Positions 8,331 to 16,473 are shown, counted from the first letter of the stretch. The stretch is 64,000 nucleotides of DNA from Campylobacter showae (GCF_900573985.1 NZ_UWOK01000001.1:992001-1056000), one strand, 5' to 3'. The notes: a model not told the origin generated them from the sequence alone. Numbers and translations: made by a program.

Positions 8331-9431
8331 ATGAACAAAAAAGACGCATTAAACGCAAGCACGAAACTCACCGCTACATACGAACAACTGTACATAATAT
8401 ATAAACAAGGTAGAGGCGAAATAGAGAATAGTTTTTTAAAAAACAGTAACTACATAGAATTTTTTAAAAATAAACGCGAGCACTTTGAGGCGTTTTTTGA
8501 TTATATAGGAGATAATTCAGTTGCCAAAGAAGGAGATAATTCAGTTGCCAAAGAAGGAGATAATTCAGTTGCCAAAGAAGGTTATTTGAAAGTACCTATG
8601 GAGTCCTTGCTGGATGGGCTACTGAAGAGCAAAGTTAAAGAAAACGGTAAAACAAAAACCATTAAATTAAATATCGGCGACTTAGAGAAAAAGATTAAAA
8701 TACCTACGCCTAACGCTATTTCTCAAATTTGCAAAGATAAAGAAAGAAGGCTTCAAAAAGCTCAGTTTATAAAATTGGCCGTTAATAAGTATTTGGCCAT
8801 TACTTCTTGCAACGATGATTGTAGAATTTGGCTTCCGATATGCGAAAATAATTTCTTGAAAGTAATGGACAAGGTATTTAAAATAGACAAAGATTGTTCT
8901 GAGCTATTTTACTTACCGTTTTTTTCGGTGGTTGATTCAGAAATTTCTTTAAGCGGTATTCTAAAGGCAAAATTTGACGATGAACTTTTTGAGGATATAT
9001 CTTTAAATGCAGCCAAAGCTTATAAAATAATAGTTGGCAAACCTTTGCCCGCTGTAAATACGCCTAGTGCTACCTCATCCGCAATGATGTATGCCGCCCC
9101 ATCACCGGTCAAATTAGCATCGCCTACAATGGCTTTTTTTACGCAAAATTTAACCTCAAATCCAATCACCCTAATAGACTTCAAAGAAAAAATAGCTATC
9201 AAGATCCAAGATAAGACCCTGCATGTCATGGGGCTGTTTTCAGATAAACTAATAGAGTTTTTAAAAGAGTGCAAACATATCTTAAACAAAAATAAGAAAG
9301 ACGAAATTTTACTCGTTAGTCCAAATGCCAAAGAAGACGAGGAAACGACGGCTCAAATTTTAACCTTTTACTCCATGATGTTTATGCTAAATCCAAATTT
9401 CATAAACGATCTATTTCATCCTAAAATGTAG
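8331..9431 (+). CDS. Unrecognised cytoplasmic protein with an 8-residue tandem repeat
   Basis: 366 residues, start behind AAGGAATAAA. I do not recognise a family. Residues 60-83 are three exact copies of GDNSVAKE encoded by identical 24-bp units. The region before the repeat is helical and charged; the region after it (about 90-220) is basic (LEKKIKIPTPNAISQICKDKERRL) and then contains several cysteines. A low-complexity Ala/Pro/Ser linker at about 240-270 separates a C-terminal alpha/beta-looking segment. No signal peptide or obvious membrane helix is present. Position between the TPR-like gene and the tail-anchored/ATPase genes suggests a shared system. Confidence 0.6.
   Translation: MNKKDALNASTKLTATYEQLYIIYKQGRGEIENSFLKNSNYIEFFKNKREHFEAFFDYIGDNSVAKEGDNSVAKEGDNSVAKEGYLKVPMESLLDGLLKSKVKENGKTKTIKLNIGDLEKKIKIPTPNAISQICKDKERRLQKAQFIKLAVNKYLAITSCNDDCRIWLPICENNFLKVMDKVFKIDKDCSELFYLPFFSVVDSEISLSGILKAKFDDELFEDISLNAAKAYKIIVGKPLPAVNTPSATSSAMMYAAPSPVKLASPTMAFFTQNLTSNPITLIDFKEKIAIKIQDKTLHVMGLFSDKLIEFLKECKHILNKNKKDEILLVSPNAKEDEETTAQILTFYSMMFMLNPNFINDLFHPKM
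8508..8579 (+). repeat. Three perfect 24-bp tandem repeats within a coding region
   Basis: The unit encodes GDNSVAKE and is repeated exactly three times in frame (8508-8531, 8532-8555, 8556-8579). Because copies are identical at the DNA level and a multiple of three, slippage would change protein length without breaking the frame. Confidence 0.9.
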
Positions 9432-9442
9432 CAGTGGCGGCT

Positions 9443-9474
9443 TTCAAAAGCTTCTGAAAGACTAAAGCTATAAT
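9443..9474 (+). promoter_or_regulatory. Palindromic operator plus minus-10 box upstream of the gene at 9503
   Basis: TTCAAAAGCTTCTGAA (9443-9458, one mismatch from a perfect palindrome) is followed after exactly 10 bp by TATAAT (9469-9474). The palindrome covers the -35 position. The same arrangement recurs before the ATPase gene at 10115. Confidence 0.65.
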
Positions 9475-9502
9475 TCTTGCATATTTTTACAAAGGAGAAG
9501 AT

Positions 9503-9901
9503 ATGCAAGAACCACAAGATAGCGCGCAAAGCGAAATAGCCGGGAAAAGCGGCGAGGAGATAATCGCCTATATCAAGGAAAAATACGATAAATTTGCCGA
9601 CGAAACCCAAAACTCCGTCGAGGCGCTAGAGATAAAATTCGTACTAGCAACGGCCGGTATAGGCATAGACGACCCTAAAGAAACCGTCGAGAGACTACAA
9701 GACTGCGTTTCCTACTTTAAGGAAAATATCTTTCCGTGCACCTATTTGCTAAGACAAAGAGCAATAGAATACACCCGCGCTCAAAATACTTTTATAAAAT
9801 CTATGAATAAGTTTATAAAAAACATCTCCCTTATTAGGCTTGAGGCATTTGTTTTTGGGACGATATTTGGCGTTTTTTTGATGTTTTTGCTGCATTTATA
9901 G
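9503..9901 (+). CDS. Small tail-anchored membrane protein of unknown function
   Basis: 132 residues behind AAAGGAGAAG. The first 105 residues are acidic and helical (GEEIIAYIKEKYDKFADE; then basic and coiled-coil-like to about 115). The last 20 residues form one hydrophobic segment (FVFGTIFGVFLMFLLHL), so the protein is probably anchored by its C-terminus with the bulk in the cytoplasm. It shares its promoter architecture with the VirD4-like ATPase gene 200 bp downstream, which argues that the two products are expressed together. No family recognised. Confidence 0.6.
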   Translation: MQEPQDSAQSEIAGKSGEEIIAYIKEKYDKFADETQNSVEALEIKFVLATAGIGIDDPKETVERLQDCVSYFKENIFPCTYLLRQRAIEYTRAQNTFIKSMNKFIKNISLIRLEAFVFGTIFGVFLMFLLHL

Positions 9902-9908
9902 TAAATTT

Positions 9909-9935
9909 GGGCGCAAATATTACCGCGCCCTTTAA
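9909..9935 (+). terminator. Hairpin terminator after the tail-anchored protein gene
   Basis: GGGCGC (9909-9914) pairs with GCGCCC (9925-9930) across a 10-base loop and is followed by TTTAAATTT. It separates this gene from the ATPase unit, which has its own operator-promoter. Confidence 0.55.
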
Positions 9936-10051
9936 ATTTAACTCTAGTTTTTACCTTTCTGCTATTTTTTTACCTCTTTTGCCTTAATTTTCTCAAATTT
10001 ACCTTCCATTTTTTATCTCAAATTTTTAATCAAACCCCGACAGGCGCGTCA

Positions 10052-10083
10052 TTCAGAAGCTTCTGAAAGAAAGATGCGACAAT
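10052..10083 (+). promoter_or_regulatory. Perfect 16-bp palindromic operator plus minus-10 box upstream of the ATPase gene
   Basis: TTCAGAAGCTTCTGAA (10052-10067) is a perfect palindrome, followed after exactly 10 bp by GACAAT (10078-10083). Sequence and spacing match the element at 9443. A CATAAT at 10089 is an alternative -10. Confidence 0.6.
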
Positions 10084-10114
10084 TCCATCATAATTTCAAA
10101 ACAAAGGAGAAAAG

Positions 10115-11596
10115 ATGAGACCGATAGGTTTTTTAAGGTACGAAGAGGGAGAGCAAAGCTCTGGCGAGATAGGATTTGCCAAACAAGAAGAAGACGCGCA
10201 AATTTGCAAGGAGGGCAATCTCATAATCCCTTGCAACTTCACTCACGCTGCTATCATCGGCGAGACTGGTTGCGGCAAAACTACTTCGATGATATATCCA
10301 AATTTGCTCGACAGGATGCAAAGAGGGCATGGAATATTCGTGTTTGACTACAAAGGTTGCGAAGAGAGCGCGGTTAAGGCTCTGGCTAAAAGAGCGGGCA
10401 GGTTAAAGGATGTCGTCGTTGTCGGAACGTTTCTTGGCGAAAAGATAAATTTGATCAAAGATATCTCGGGCAGAGACTTTAAAAATACCACTAGCTCTCT
10501 TATGAAAACCATAGATAGTTTTTGGCAAGAATACGGCGCAAATTTGACGCTGAGTATATTTAACTTTTTAAAAGCATTGGGCGAATTTACGGACATCGTT
10601 GGAAAACATAACATAAGGGGTTTTGCTCAAGCCGTCCGCCTAAGCGACGCATATCCGTTCAATATCCACACTATAAGAAATTTGACGCAGGATATTTTAA
10701 AATTTACCGAATTTTTAGCAAGCGTTAACGGCGACTTGAAATTAAACCTAGACCAAGTCGTAAACGAGAAAAAAGAGGTTCGCCTGAGGCTTAAAGATCT
10801 GCTAGCGTCTAAGCAAAATTTGATCGATATTATGGGTAGATTTGATCTTACTAAAGCAAAAAACGAGGAAAGGGTAATAAATGACTTTAGAAATCTCTCC
10901 ATCATGGCTACCGTTATCAACGAACTAGCCGACGACGAGACGGTAAACGCCAACAAAAACAGTATCTCGCAGTATCTAAACGAAGGCAAGATAGTCGTGT
11001 TTAACGCGATAAACTCAAGTAGCCAAACTTTGGCTATGCTTTTAGATAGCTTTATTCCGAGCTTTATCAAAAGAGCCGGTGGGAAAAATTTGATCCCTAT
11101 TAGCTTATTTTTAGATGAAACGGCAAAAATCGCCGGCAAAAACTCAAATTTTCACGAGGAAATTTTGCGCCAAAGTAAGGTCGAACTTATCCTCGCCTTT
11201 CAAAACGAATCCACTCTAAAAAAGGAGCTGGGATATGATAAATACGAAGCCTTGATAGGAAATATGGTAGACATATATCTGATGAAAAACAAAAGCTTGT
11301 TTACCATCGGCGCGGACGCGGTAAACTGCTCTAAACTAAAGCCTTTTGAGTGTTTACATGACGGTGAGAGAAATTTGCTAAAGCCGATGTTTATAGACGA
11401 GATCGAGAAGCGCGAGGCAACGTATGAGTTTGAGCTCATAAATAAACTACAAGAAAAAATACTCGAAAAAAAAGCCAAAGGATGCGTGATGAAATTTAAC
11501 GAATGGCATTTTAGAAACGGGCAGATAACCCTCGTGGACGTAAAGAGCGGAAAGGAGAAAATTGGTGAGCTAAAAGATAGTGTGCTTGGAATTTAA
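10115..11596 (+). CDS. VirD4/TraD-like P-loop ATPase lacking a membrane domain
   Basis: 493 residues behind AAAGGAGAAAAG. Walker A GETGCGKT lies at about residues 49-56, the Walker B-like LFLDET at about 331-336, and LAFQNESTLKKELGYDKY about 35 residues later corresponds to the conserved Gln motif of type IV coupling proteins. The family links DNA or protein substrates to secretion channels, but here the usual N-terminal transmembrane helices are missing: the protein starts about 45 residues before the P-loop. No relaxase, VirB or other transfer gene is visible in the window. It could be a domesticated coupling protein, a remnant of a conjugative element, or an ATPase of an unfamiliar (possibly defence) system together with the preceding genes. 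Family call is fairly firm; role unknown. Confidence 0.7.
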   Translation: MRPIGFLRYEEGEQSSGEIGFAKQEEDAQICKEGNLIIPCNFTHAAIIGETGCGKTTSMIYPNLLDRMQRGHGIFVFDYKGCEESAVKALAKRAGRLKDVVVVGTFLGEKINLIKDISGRDFKNTTSSLMKTIDSFWQEYGANLTLSIFNFLKALGEFTDIVGKHNIRGFAQAVRLSDAYPFNIHTIRNLTQDILKFTEFLASVNGDLKLNLDQVVNEKKEVRLRLKDLLASKQNLIDIMGRFDLTKAKNEERVINDFRNLSIMATVINELADDETVNANKNSISQYLNEGKIVVFNAINSSSQTLAMLLDSFIPSFIKRAGGKNLIPISLFLDETAKIAGKNSNFHEEILRQSKVELILAFQNESTLKKELGYDKYEALIGNMVDIYLMKNKSLFTIGADAVNCSKLKPFECLHDGERNLLKPMFIDEIEKREATYEFELINKLQEKILEKKAKGCVMKFNEWHFRNGQITLVDVKSGKEKIGELKDSVLGI

Positions 11597-11647
11597 TGCG
11601 GCAGGGGCGATGGGTAGTTGCGAGGCCTAAGTCGTGATTAAGGCATA

Positions 11648-12094
11648 CTAAAGTCTGTTCAAATTTATATCGGAGAGCTGCTTCATACCCTGAATGCATA
11701 CTTCTTTGTTTTTTTCAAGTACGCCTAAAATCCGCTCCAAAAGCGGCTCGGAGGCATATTCGCAAAGGCTAAGCAGCTCCATGATGAGCTGATTTTTACG
11801 GTTTAGCGCCGAGCTCTGGCCTTGCCTATTTAGTAGCCCTTTTAGCAGATCGGCCGAGTTATCGTCGTCTAAAAAAAGCTCTTGTTCGCTAACCTCAAGA
11901 GCCTTGGCGATAAATGGAATTAGCTCGGCTTTGATCTCTCTGTTGCCGCTTAGGTAGTTGTAGATAGATGGTATCGACGGACTTTCGCCGCTACTTTTTA
12001 GAGTCGGATTTAGAGAAAGAAATCTATTTAAAAAGTCTTTTTTCTTTAAGCCTTTGTTTTTTAGGATCTGATTTATACGCTCGTATATTTGCAT
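11648..12094 (-). CDS. XRE-type helix-turn-helix regulator
   Basis: 148 residues on the minus strand, preceded by AAAGGATAAAT. The first 75 residues form a Cro/C1-like domain: INQILKNKGLKKKDFLNRF, then SIPSIYNYLSGNREIKAELIPFIAKALEVSEQELF, with an insertion between helix 2 and the recognition helix. The C-terminal 70 residues are helical (LIMELLSLCEYASEPLLERILGVLEKN), probably a dimerisation part. It is convergent with the ATPase gene. As the only regulator in the neighbourhood it is the natural candidate to bind the twin palindromes at 9443 and 10052, but this is inference. Confidence 0.75.
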   Translation of the reverse strand: MQIYERINQILKNKGLKKKDFLNRFLSLNPTLKSSGESPSIPSIYNYLSGNREIKAELIPFIAKALEVSEQELFLDDDNSADLLKGLLNRQGQSSALNRKNQLIMELLSLCEYASEPLLERILGVLEKNKEVCIQGMKQLSDINLNRL

Positions 12095-12196
12095 AATTTA
12101 TCCTTTGCGGGTAACTTTTGAATTATATTGAGCAATATTATGCTATTAGAAATATTTATTCTATACGGCAAAAATTGATAAATTTTAGTATCCTAC

Positions 12197-12224
12197 AAGA
12201 ATAATTTTTATAAAAATTATTCTT
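12197..12224. promoter_or_regulatory. Perfect 28-bp AT-rich palindrome in the 11648/12252 divergent spacer
   Basis: Arms AAGAATAATTTTTA and TAAAAATTATTCTT meet without a loop at 12210/12211. It lies 28 bp before the ATG at 12252 and about 100 bp before the divergent regulator gene. Operator function is more likely than termination, since no gene ends here; Fur/PerR-type sites can look like this, but the match to a specific factor is not established. Confidence 0.5.
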
Positions 12225-12251
12225 TATTTTAAATTCATATAGGAGAATTTT

Positions 12252-12671
12252 ATGAAAAAGTTGTTTTTAGTTTTTGTTTTATTGTTTGGAGCGTCGTTAG
12301 CGTTTGGAAAAGATGCGCCGATAGACATAAGATTTGTGCGCAAGAATAATAACGTTAATTATATTGAGATAAAGTCTTTATATAATGGTTCTTTAACCGT
12401 TGACCTTTCTAAATCGACAGTTAATGATGGAGAATGTATGCTCATAGATTATGAAAAAGTATATGCGGCGCTTGCTTCAACACTTCTTTCTATGTTTACC
12501 GGTAACGACGCATTTGACGAAGTTACAAATGAGGGCGTTAGGCAAATACCGGATCAAAGAGTAGTGAGGCTTGATTTTGGTGAGACTGTTGGATTTAACA
12601 CTGTGGAATGCGCTGTAGAAAATATAAAAATAGTAACAAGCAGGGGCACATTTAAATTTAATCTAAGGTGA
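12252..12671 (+). CDS. Exported hypothetical protein
   Basis: 139 residues behind AGGAG. A clear signal peptide (MKKLFLVFVLLFGASLAFG) is followed by a small domain predicted to be beta-rich, with two cysteines (about residues 59 and 119) that could form a disulfide. No family recognised. It is 46 bp upstream of another small gene on the same strand and downstream of a large palindrome, so the pair may be co-regulated. Confidence 0.6.
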   Translation: MKKLFLVFVLLFGASLAFGKDAPIDIRFVRKNNNVNYIEIKSLYNGSLTVDLSKSTVNDGECMLIDYEKVYAALASTLLSMFTGNDAFDEVTNEGVRQIPDQRVVRLDFGETVGFNTVECAVENIKIVTSRGTFKFNLR

Positions 12672-12717
12672 TCTTGGCAACAGATCGTGTTTATTTTAAT
12701 TTATAGGAGGAAATTTT

Positions 12718-13212
12718 ATGTTATTGCTTAAGGTTTGTTTTTTTGGGTTTGTAAATTTCGTTGCTTTGGTTTTTATATTTAGTGCTTTGACGGAATGGAA
12801 ATCTGGCGTTGTTTTATTTGCATCAATAGTTTTTGACTATTTTTTGACTTTTGCACAAATCGGAATCATCGATGCTAAAAAAAGAAAAAAGAAAGAGCAA
12901 AGACTTGAATATTTAAAAAGCATATGCCCTGATATTCCGGCTTTTCATTTACAGCGCATAAATTATCAGATATTAGGACAAGTGAGCGCATGCGAAGAAG
13001 ATTCTTTGGATACCGATATTAACATTAGGGAGCAAGCTGTTAAACTGGGCGCCAATGGCTTAGTAATAGAAAATGAATCAACAAACTCTGGAACCGTTTA
13101 CGGCGATGCTAAAGTAACTAAAGGATTTTTTGGTGGGGTAAATGTAAAACAAGAAAGAGATACTTATACTAATACCAAAATCACGGCCTATGCTTTAAAA
13201 ATATATAAATGA
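12718..13212 (+). CDS. Membrane protein with a C-terminal soluble domain, unknown function
   Basis: 164 residues behind AGGAGGAAA. Two hydrophobic segments (about residues 2-22 and 28-48) form a hairpin, followed by the very basic AKKRKKKEQ, which by the positive-inside rule puts the C-terminal part in the cytoplasm. The last 110 residues include AVKLGANGLVIENE and a Gly-rich stretch, vaguely reminiscent of YbjQ/RcsF-type small domains, where AxxxGANavv is typical; this is only a resemblance. The gene ends before a hairpin shared with the convergent phosphoesterase gene. Confidence 0.55.
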   Translation: MLLLKVCFFGFVNFVALVFIFSALTEWKSGVVLFASIVFDYFLTFAQIGIIDAKKRKKKEQRLEYLKSICPDIPAFHLQRINYQILGQVSACEEDSLDTDINIREQAVKLGANGLVIENESTNSGTVYGDAKVTKGFFGGVNVKQERDTYTNTKITAYALKIYK

Positions 13213-13349
13213 CGTTATGGCTATATGTTACTGGGTAAAATTTATTAATACTCTGTTTTAAAATATAAAGCCCCAAGTATTGTTCTTGATATTATTTTAC
13301 AATGTAACAGTCAGTATTTATCCTGTTTATTTTATAGTTGTAGCGAGAT

Positions 13350-13378
13350 TTGAGATAGCCGATTAAAGGCTATCTCAA
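13350..13378. terminator. Hairpin between convergent genes
   Basis: TTGAGATAGCC (13350-13360) pairs perfectly with GGCTATCTCAA (13368-13378) across a 7-base loop. It lies between a plus-strand gene ending at 13212 and a minus-strand gene ending at 13439. T-runs are weak on both sides, so termination strength is uncertain. Confidence 0.5.
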
Positions 13379-13438
13379 TACGCAAATACTCCTAGTATTT
13401 CATGGATATCAATATATTTAACCGTTAAAATACATCCT

Positions 13439-14092
13439 CTATGTGTTATTTTTTTCCAAAACCTCTTTTATCCTTGCGCTCCGGCTCTCTACGCTATCTT
13501 CTTCACTAAACATCCTATGTTCGCTATACTCAAACGGCGGCAGGTCTTTAACGAAATCATAAATTTCCTCAAAGCTTAAAATCTTGCCGTGCAGGTCGTA
13601 GCCGACGTTTAGCGCCTTGCCTTTTATATTTGCGATATTTGCGTGGATATGGCCGTAGAGCTGGATCGCGCCGTGGTGGCATGCGTTCCACTCGGCTAGC
13701 GGATAGTGAAAGAGCACGAGGCGAAATTTATCCTGTCCGTGCTGCACGGTTATATCTTTGTATTCGCAAATTTCCTCAAACAGCGCGTTGCCGTCTTGCT
13801 TTTTTATGCCTAGTAGCTCGTCTTTGCGCTTTTTTATCGCTTCATCGTGATTTCCTAGCACTAGGACGTGCTTTCCGTTTAGCTTGCTAAAGATTGATAT
13901 GCTGGTCTGCATATCCTTGTGAAAGCTTAGATCGCCTATGTTATAAACCGTGTCGCAGGGATTTACGCGCGAGTTCCAGAGGCGAATGAGCGCCCTATCC
14001 ATCTCCTCTACGCCAGAAAAAGGCCTAAAGCATGGATGAAATTTCATGATACTACTATGTCCGAAATGCAAATCGGAGGTAAAATAAATCAT
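13439..14092 (-). CDS. Calcineurin-like metallophosphoesterase
   Basis: 217 residues. I start at the ATG complementary to 14090-14092, behind AGGAAAA, which gives MIYFTSDLHFGHSS; a start 39 bases upstream lacks this support. Metal-binding motifs appear in family order: DLHFGH, GDLSFH, GNHDE, FHYPL and GHIHANI. The family hydrolyses phosphomonoesters or diesters with a dinuclear metal centre; DLHFGHxxI plus an early GHIH is typical of the small phage- and plasmid-borne branch. Substrate unknown. It is the first of three such enzymes within 3 kb. Confidence 0.8.
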   Translation of the reverse strand: MIYFTSDLHFGHSSIMKFHPCFRPFSGVEEMDRALIRLWNSRVNPCDTVYNIGDLSFHKDMQTSISIFSKLNGKHVLVLGNHDEAIKKRKDELLGIKKQDGNALFEEICEYKDITVQHGQDKFRLVLFHYPLAEWNACHHGAIQLYGHIHANIANIKGKALNVGYDLHGKILSFEEIYDFVKDLPPFEYSEHRMFSEEDSVESRSARIKEVLEKNNT

Positions 14093-14348
14093 CGTTTTTC
14101 CTAAAATGTATTTAAAATTTACGGCGGCCAAGCAAATAATCCTTGACGCTCAAATTCGTAAAAGATTGCCCAAATTTGCGAATTTGCCTGTTTTTTGGCT
14201 TTTGGATTAAATTTAAGACGGTATAAGCCGTGCGGCTTTAAATTTGCTCTAGATTTTGAGACGGGTACGGCTTACGCAACCTTGCTAAATTTACAAGCCT
14301 AGCTGCATTTATCCTATTAAAATGCTAAATTTATGCTTAAATTTAGAC

Positions 14349-15026
14349 TTATAGGCTTACTTCAAATTTCGCGCCGCTTTTTATTTCCATGATAACTAGG
14401 CGCTTGAAAAACACGGCCCCTACGTCCATCGAAAAGACGTTATTTTCGCGTCTGGTTATCCTATTTTCTTCGCTTGCGACGTGCCCGTGAAATATCCTCT
14501 TACCCGTATTATTACTCTCCCAAAAGGGCTCTATACTCCATAGTACGTAGTCCTCGTCCTGCTCCTCTTCGCTTTTGCCGCCGTCAAAGGCTGCGTGGAC
14601 GAATATGCTTTTTTCAGAGCTTACGACGTGGGGCATATTGCTGATGAAATTTTTGAGCCAAGTAAGAGAAAATCTACTTAAATTTCTCTTACAAATTGAT
14701 TTCTTCGTCTTGTTTCCGCCGTTTTTGATCCAAATTTGATACTCCATCGGATCGCAACCGAAAAATCCGTCAAACATCATCTTTTCGTGATTTCCAAGCA
14801 CGTGAAGTAGGTTGTATCCGTCTTTGATTAGCTCGATATATCTTTGATACAGTCCGATCGTATCCTCACCTCGGTCGCAGCTGTCGCCTAGGATTATAAC
14901 CAAATCGCTTTTTGTTAAATTTATCTTTTCAATCATCAGCTCAAAAAGCCCGAGACTGCCGTGCAGATCGCCGAATACGAAAATCCGCGCATAGTTATCT
15001 TCGTTTATATGTTTTATCTTTATCAT
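14349..15026 (-). CDS. PrpA/PPP-type serine/threonine phosphatase-like metallophosphoesterase
   Basis: 225 residues. Motifs GDLHGS, GDSCDRGEDT, LGNHEKM, HAAFDGG and FHGH follow the order of the PPP phosphatase/bis(5'-nucleosyl)tetraphosphatase branch, where GDxxDRG is diagnostic. It could dephosphorylate proteins or small nucleotides. The start ATG complements 15024-15026; the ribosome binding site is weak. It is unrelated in detail to the phosphoesterases on either side, so the clustering is of function, not of recent duplication. Confidence 0.75.
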   Translation of the reverse strand: MIKIKHINEDNYARIFVFGDLHGSLGLFELMIEKINLTKSDLVIILGDSCDRGEDTIGLYQRYIELIKDGYNLLHVLGNHEKMMFDGFFGCDPMEYQIWIKNGGNKTKKSICKRNLSRFSLTWLKNFISNMPHVVSSEKSIFVHAAFDGGKSEEEQDEDYVLWSIEPFWESNNTGKRIFHGHVASEENRITRRENNVFSMDVGAVFFKRLVIMEIKSGAKFEVSL

Positions 15027-15159
15027 TTTTGGTTCTTGTGCGTAAATTTGTGGAAAATTTTTGGGTTAAGTTTTTTGTATAAAGGTAGTGGAATTTTATT
15101 CATAAAAGATAAAAATTGGCTGAAATTTGTAGTAATTTGTACAAATTTCAGCTGAAAAA

Positions 15160-15534
15160 TTATTTCAAGTATACCCCTTCGCTGTTTCTAACAATTTCTT
15201 CCAGCTCTTCTATGCGCTTTGAGTCCTGCGGATGAACGAACTCGTAGCTCTTGACGCGAAATACTTTCGAATCTTCGCCGTCTTCAAGCTTGTATTTTAC
15301 GAAACAGTAGTAGCTGTGATCCGAAAAATAAGACGTCTCAATGAAACACAAGTATTCTCCTGCTTTTTCATCAAACTCTATTTTTTCCAGCGTTTCATCG
15401 CTGTTCTCCCACATCCAGGGGTCGTTTGGCAGATTGAGCTGATAAAATTTTAGCCCGATATAGCCCGCAACTTGAAAATATTCACCACAAAAAATGATAC
15501 TACAGTTTTTGAAAAAATCTGTATATCTAACCAT
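15160..15534 (-). CDS. Hypothetical cytoplasmic protein
   Basis: 124 residues preceded by AGGAGAACTC. Rich in aromatic and acidic residues (YFQVAGYIGLKFYQLNL, NDPWMW, FIETSYFSDHSYYCFVKYKL); probably a single alpha/beta or beta-sandwich domain, with no signal peptide or membrane segment. I recognise no family. It sits between phosphoesterase genes on both sides and is the leftmost gene before a divergent start at 15730. Confidence 0.5.
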   Translation of the reverse strand: MVRYTDFFKNCSIIFCGEYFQVAGYIGLKFYQLNLPNDPWMWENSDETLEKIEFDEKAGEYLCFIETSYFSDHSYYCFVKYKLEDGEDSKVFRVKSYEFVHPQDSKRIEELEEIVRNSEGVYLK

Positions 15535-15729
15535 GAGTTCTCCTTTTTATTGAAGTTATAAGGGCAGTGTATCGAATCACGAGAATGGATGCAAGCAAAA
15601 ACGGGTCACGCATGAGAAAAATCGTAAATTTATTTATTGATATTGTTAAAAGCCCATAAAATTGGACTTCACGTAATCATATTTTTATTCGACCCATGTT
15701 AAAATTCCAATAAATTTCAAGGCTTCCCA

Positions 15730-16323
15730 ATGAAAATTCTCCATGCGACAGATCTGCATTTTAATAAATCGTGGTTCAAATTTATCAAAGATACTGAATC
15801 AAATTTCGACGTTATTTGTATAACGGGCGATTTTATCGACGCTTTTGACGAGGGCGGGATAGCTCCGCAGATAGCTTACGTTAGCAAATGGATTACAAAT
15901 TTTACTAAACCTGTATTTGTTTGCAGCGGAAATCACGACGTAGGGCTGGCCTACGAGCAAGAGTGGTTAAACGATATCCCAAAAGTTTACGCAGACAACG
16001 CCGTAAAAGAAATAGACGGAGTAAAATTCGGCTGTGTTCCATATTTGAGGCCTAATTATGAAAAATTTACTCAGTGCGATGTTTTACTTTCGCATGTTCC
16101 GCCTGCCTACACGAAGGCTTCCGTGGGTGCTAGCGGCAATGATTACGGTAGCGAAAAACTTTATAATGCTATCGGCAAACAAGTCATAAGCCCAAAAATC
16201 CTTCTTTGCGGGCATACCCATAATCCTATAAAAAATATATGCAGGCTAAAGTATACCACGATTTATAATCCCGGTTGCGATAGGAATTTAAAAGAACCGA
16301 AGATTATCGTCGTGGAGATATAA
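15730..16323 (+). CDS. Calcineurin-like metallophosphoesterase
   Basis: 197 residues. DLHFN, TGDFIDAF, SGNHDVG, LSHVPP and CGHTHNP supply the full set of metal ligands of the family. The compact form, with HVPP before GHTH, resembles small cytoplasmic phosphodiesterases of the YfcE/MJ0936-like branch. Transcribed divergently from the two upstream phosphoesterase genes. The start codon has only a weak Shine-Dalgarno (AAGGC). Confidence 0.75.
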   Translation: MKILHATDLHFNKSWFKFIKDTESNFDVICITGDFIDAFDEGGIAPQIAYVSKWITNFTKPVFVCSGNHDVGLAYEQEWLNDIPKVYADNAVKEIDGVKFGCVPYLRPNYEKFTQCDVLLSHVPPAYTKASVGASGNDYGSEKLYNAIGKQVISPKILLCGHTHNPIKNICRLKYTTIYNPGCDRNLKEPKIIVVEI

Positions 16324-16438
16324 AACGCCTCTAACTGAAAAAATGGCTTTAGTGCGAGTTACGAATTGGTTTTTTGATAAGCTACGTCGTTTAAAATTTT
16401 TAGAACGATTGAAACATTAAAAATAAAGTAAGCTAGAT

Positions 16439-16449
16439 GTGTATATAAT
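16439..16449 (+). promoter_or_regulatory. Promoter for the hicAB operon
   Basis: TGTGTATATAAT (starting just before 16439), with -10 TATAAT at 16444-16449, lies 24 bp before the hicA GTG, which follows AAGGATTTAAG. Confidence 0.5.
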
Positions 16450-16473
16450 ACTTACTAAAAATAAGGATTTAAG

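Noticed and set aside
8508..8579. CRISPR-like array
   Set aside because: The 24-bp units are contiguous without spacers and lie in frame inside a protein-coding gene. No CRISPR array or cas gene was seen anywhere in the window.
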